The translations under genes were made by a program, and so were the position numbers. From assembly GCA_046349915.1 (NCBI GenBank), contig JAXMBL010000007.1, positions 248,001 to 312,000 on the forward strand: a stretch of 64,000 bases of DNA, given 5' to 3'. This DNA is from CAIXSC01 sp046349915 (GTDB taxonomy: Bacteria; Planctomycetota; Planctomycetia; Pirellulales; Pirellulaceae). The notes under the pieces are model-generated. The model was given only the letters and a program-made list of their open reading frames with translations. It was not told where the DNA came from and searched no databases. Positions 61,480-64,000 of the stretch are shown piece after piece; position 1 is the first letter of the stretch; each line of letters begins with the position of its first letter.

Positions 61480-63297
61480 TTGATTGTCAGGAACCAAGTT
61501 TTGACTCCCCGCAACTGGCTCACCCTCGCATTCGTCTCCATCGTGCTCGTCGCGAGCGCGAGTGGCTGCGCCGGTCCCGCGCGAGTCGCACAAAATTCCG
61601 CACTTCCTCTCGCGCCAGCTACCGCGGCGCCGGCTCAAGCTACTCCGCAAGCTGGCTCGCCTGCCAACGCTCAGGGGCAGACTCCGCCGCCCTTTATTCC
61701 TCCTTATGTTCCGCCCACGACATTGCCTAACGGGGCGTTGCCCACATCGGCAGCGAATCCGACCGCGCCCGCTTCCGCGGGTGCAGCTTTTTCTCCCGGA
61801 CAGACGCCCGACTCGGGCTTCGCTGGACGGCCCGGAGTTCAACCGTCAGGTCAGCCCTACTCGACGGTCCCGCCCGTGGCGTCGTACCCGCCAGCGAATT
61901 CGTCCATGCCTCCGGCAGCGAACTGGGCACAGCTAGGGGCCAACGGCCCGGCATCGCCCACTTCATCCCCGCCTGGCGCGATTGCACCGTGGGCAGGCGC
62001 TCCTGGCAGCGAAAACCGCTCCCCGCCCGGCATGGTTGTGCGGGGACAAGATCCCGGCTCGGGACCAGGTTTCGGCCCCGGCGCCGCGGTTCCCACCTAT
62101 CAGCCGCCCGGCTACCAGCCACCCTCCAGCACTGTTCCCAACTACACGCTGCCTGCTCCCGGCACGGGGCCCTACGGCAATTTGCCGACGCCTCCGACCG
62201 AATCGATGGAGCCTCCCGGTAGCTTCGCCGATATCGTCGCTAACGTGCAAGAAACGCAGACAGGGCGATTTCAATTTGGCGTGGGTGTGAACTCGGACGC
62301 GGGCGTCACGGGCCAGATCGTGATCGACGAACGTAACTTTGATTGGCAGCGAGTGCCAACGAGTTTCGATGAAGTAATCAATGGCACGGCGTGGCGCGGC
62401 GCCGGGCAAGGCTTCCGCATGGAGGCGATGCCGGGTAACCAAGTCCAACGTTACTTGGTCAGCTTTACCGAACCCTACCTGTTTGGCTACTCGCCTGTCA
62501 GCTTGAACCTCAGCGCGTTCTACTTCAACCGAGGCTACTTCGATTACGACGAAGAGCGACTTGGCGGACGAGTCGCCCTGGGATACCGCCTCAGTCCTGA
62601 CTTGTCGGTGAGTGGTGCGTTGCGAGCGGAGAGCGTCGACATCTCCGACCCTCGCGTGATTGGTGTTCCGGAACTCGATCGTATCGTGGGCAACAGCGAA
62701 CTCTACAGCGGACGCGTCACGTTGACTCACGACACTCGCGACATCCCCTTCTTCCCCACGGAAGGGCACTACTTTGAGATGGCCTACGAACAGGCGTTCG
62801 GCACCTTTGATTACCCCCGCGCGGAACTCGATTACCGTCGTTACTTCCTGATCCGAGAACGTCCCGATGGATCGGGACGCCACACGTTGGCATTCAGCGG
62901 CAAACTCGGATTCTCGGGCGTCGATACCCCGATGTACGAGAACTACTTTGCCGGTGGTTACTCAACCTTACGCGGTTTCGATTTCCGCGGAGCGTCTCCC
63001 ATTACGGGAAGCGTGATCGTCGGTGGTCGTTTCCGGTTCTTGGGGTCGACCGAGTACTTCTTCCCGCTGACCGCGGACGACATGATCAAGGGCGTCGTCT
63101 TCTGCGACTTCGGCACCGTGGAAAAGGACATCGAGATTGACTGGGACAACTTCCGCGTGGCGCCCGGCTTTGGTCTGCGGATCAACATCCCCGCACTCGG
63201 CCCCGCACCCTTGGCACTCGACTTCGCTGTCCCTGTCACTCACGCCGACACCGACAACATTCAGAACTTCAGCTTCTTCTTCGGATTCGGTCGGTAA
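61480..63297 (+). CDS. Omp85/BamA-type beta-barrel lipoprotein with proline-rich linker
   Basis: Up to 605 residues. The N-terminus has a lipoprotein-like signal (LTLAFVSIVLVASASGCAGP, loose lipobox ASGC), then ~215 residues of Pro/Ala/Gly/Ser linker, then a 16-strand-type Omp85 barrel from about residue 250 to the end. The barrel has FSFFFGFGR as the C-terminal strand, the L6 VRGF-like motif YSTLRGFDFRGASP, and strands such as LTHDTRDIPFFPTEGHYFEM. No POTRA domains are present; those are in the preceding protein 84 bases upstream. Start codons are poor: TTG 61480, or TTG 61501 with an AGGA upstream that would give MTPRNWLTLAF. Confidence 0.86.
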   Translation: MIVRNQVLTPRNWLTLAFVSIVLVASASGCAGPARVAQNSALPLAPATAAPAQATPQAGSPANAQGQTPPPFIPPYVPPTTLPNGALPTSAANPTAPASAGAAFSPGQTPDSGFAGRPGVQPSGQPYSTVPPVASYPPANSSMPPAANWAQLGANGPASPTSSPPGAIAPWAGAPGSENRSPPGMVVRGQDPGSGPGFGPGAAVPTYQPPGYQPPSSTVPNYTLPAPGTGPYGNLPTPPTESMEPPGSFADIVANVQETQTGRFQFGVGVNSDAGVTGQIVIDERNFDWQRVPTSFDEVINGTAWRGAGQGFRMEAMPGNQVQRYLVSFTEPYLFGYSPVSLNLSAFYFNRGYFDYDEERLGGRVALGYRLSPDLSVSGALRAESVDISDPRVIGVPELDRIVGNSELYSGRVTLTHDTRDIPFFPTEGHYFEMAYEQAFGTFDYPRAELDYRRYFLIRERPDGSGRHTLAFSGKLGFSGVDTPMYENYFAGGYSTLRGFDFRGASPITGSVIVGGRFRFLGSTEYFFPLTADDMIKGVVFCDFGTVEKDIEIDWDNFRVAPGFGLRINIPALGPAPLALDFAVPVTHADTDNIQNFSFFFGFGR

Positions 63298-63337
63298 GGC
63301 AGCCGGACGAGAAACGCTGACGCCTGGTCCAAACGTA

Positions 63338-63390
63338 CGACGGACTTCTAGCCCGTCGATCTGGCTGTACGTCGGACTTCTAGCCCGTCG
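63338..63390. repeat. Two REP-like palindromes with diverged arm
   Basis: cgacggacttctagcccgtcg at 63338-63358 and cgtcggacttctagcccgtcg at 63370-63390. Both carry gcccg instead of gtccg in the right arm, and the second also has a changed left arm, so these are decayed members of the family seen elsewhere. Nothing else is recognised between 63298 and 63517. Confidence 0.75.
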
Positions 63391-63517
63391 CTCCGAGCTG
63401 AACACATGGCCACGGCGGAGAACTTGGTGCGTCAAAATCGAAACGGCTTACGCGAGACTCGCTCGGTGCGGAGAAGGTCGACGGACTAGGTGTCCTTCGA
63501 ACTTTACGAAACCCATC

Positions 63518-64000
63518 TCACTCGAGCGCCAGCAACACCGCGAAGACGATAAAGAGCACGACGACGAACGACACGCCCATGACGATATTGCGAGTGCGAC
63601 GCCGTTGAGCCTTCTCTTCGGGCGTTAGTTTTCGCAACTCAACTTTTTCGGCGCCATGCCCGACCGTCTTGGACTTGGTTTCGACCGGGCGCACGACGCC
63701 TCCTTCCACGGGCTTCGGCGTCACAGGCACAGGGCGACTTCCCCCGCCAGCGACAACGTTGGGGCGAGTTCCTGGCGCCGGCCCCATTCCGGGAGCGGGA
63801 ACGTTCGCGGGCGAGGTCGCGGCGGGCCCCGGCGAGGAAGGCGGCGGGGTATACGACGGTCCTGCGGGAAACGAAGGAGTTGGGGGCGGCTCAAAGGAAG
63901 GCATCGGCCCCGGAGCGGGCGGCTGCGGGGGGAGAGGTCCAGGAACCTGCGGCGGTGAATAACCTCCGGGAGGTGCAAAAGCCGGCACGGTGATGGCGTT
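63518..64000 (-). CDS. Proline-rich single-pass membrane protein (possibly 5' partial)
   Basis: The C-terminal part of a protein read leftward. From the possible GTG start at 63988 it has ~95 residues of Pro/Ala/Gly-rich sequence (PPGGYSPPQVPGPLPPQPPA and similar), a basic linker ending EKVELRKLTPEEKAQRRRTR and a C-terminal transmembrane helix (NIVMGVSFVVVLFIVFAVLL). The frame stays open to the window edge, so the true start may lie outside. A C-terminal anchor would place the proline-rich domain in the cytoplasm, or outside if a signal exists upstream. Family and function unknown. Confidence 0.6.
   Translation of the reverse strand, partial: NAITVPAFAPPGGYSPPQVPGPLPPQPPAPGPMPSFEPPPTPSFPAGPSYTPPPSSPGPAATSPANVPAPGMGPAPGTRPNVVAGGGSRPVPVTPKPVEGGVVRPVETKSKTVGHGAEKVELRKLTPEEKAQRRRTRNIVMGVSFVVVLFIVFAVLLALE

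Overview
The window looks like a chromosomal segment of a planctomycete (Planctomycetota, probably Pirellulales or a close relative). The evidence is a DUF1559 pilin-like gene with the N-terminal motif GFTLVELLVVIAIIGVLVAL, a DUF1549/DUF1553 cytochrome-type protein next to a DUF1501 protein, a second DUF1501 protein, a zinc-ribbon/squalene-cyclase-fold protein, and a 23S-5S rRNA operon with no 16S gene. Base composition is moderately GC-rich by eye. There is no phage, plasmid, insertion sequence, tRNA or CRISPR array that I can see.

Layout. 1-3117: the 3' end of dnaX, then ybaB/ebfC, recR, rpoN and a RidA-like gene, all rightward. 3360-8036 (leftward): moxR, DUF58 and transglutaminase (TgpA-like) operon, divergent from a large prenyltransferase-fold protein at 8178. 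10515-15869: a beta-propeller membrane protein, a secreted alpha/beta hydrolase, an N,N-dimethylformamidase-like secreted protein and a GT4 glycosyltransferase. 15922-21734 (leftward): a compact housekeeping run aroF, tpiA, secG, yicC, gmk, rpoZ, coaC, coaB, with coaC and coaB as separate genes. 22099-25304: enoyl-ACP reductase, a methyltransferase, an HD hydrolase and a D-2-hydroxyacid dehydrogenase. 25861-29694: an isolated 23S-5S rRNA operon with a candidate promoter, a structured leader of about 550 nt with a boxA-like element, a 27-bp processing stem closing the 23S, and a near-perfect terminator. 29900-36262: MFS transporter, sulfite/nitrite reductase, DUF1559 protein, small lipoprotein and sialidase-like protein.

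36537-50345 is a tightly packed rightward run: DUF1549/1553 protein, DUF1501 protein, PPC-domain protein, serine hydrolase, a soluble M48-type metalloprotease and, overlapping it by 4 bases, a 1729-residue protein that joins a kinase C-lobe-like segment without catalytic residues, a DUF4011 region, a UPF1-like SF1 helicase and a PD-(D/E)XK-like tail whose catalytic residues look lost. This last pair is the best candidate for an undescribed system; its architecture recalls the kinase-helicase-nuclease logic of Mokosh-type defence but differs in detail.

51876-57146: a strong sigma-70-like promoter followed by a translationally coupled three-gene operon (membrane beta-propeller, PEP-utilizing phosphotransferase-like enzyme, EMC3/TMCO1-like membrane protein). 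57147-59844 is repeat-rich and carries one ECF sigma factor, palindromic REP-like elements and a 143-bp tandem repeat. 59845-63297 holds what appears to be a BamA split into a POTRA-only protein and a barrel lipoprotein. The window ends inside or near the start of a proline-rich single-pass membrane protein.

The palindrome CGACGGACT-NNN-AGTCCGTCG and variants occur about ten times between genes and tie the right half of the window together as a dispersed repeat family. All functions are read from sequence motifs by eye; no search was run.
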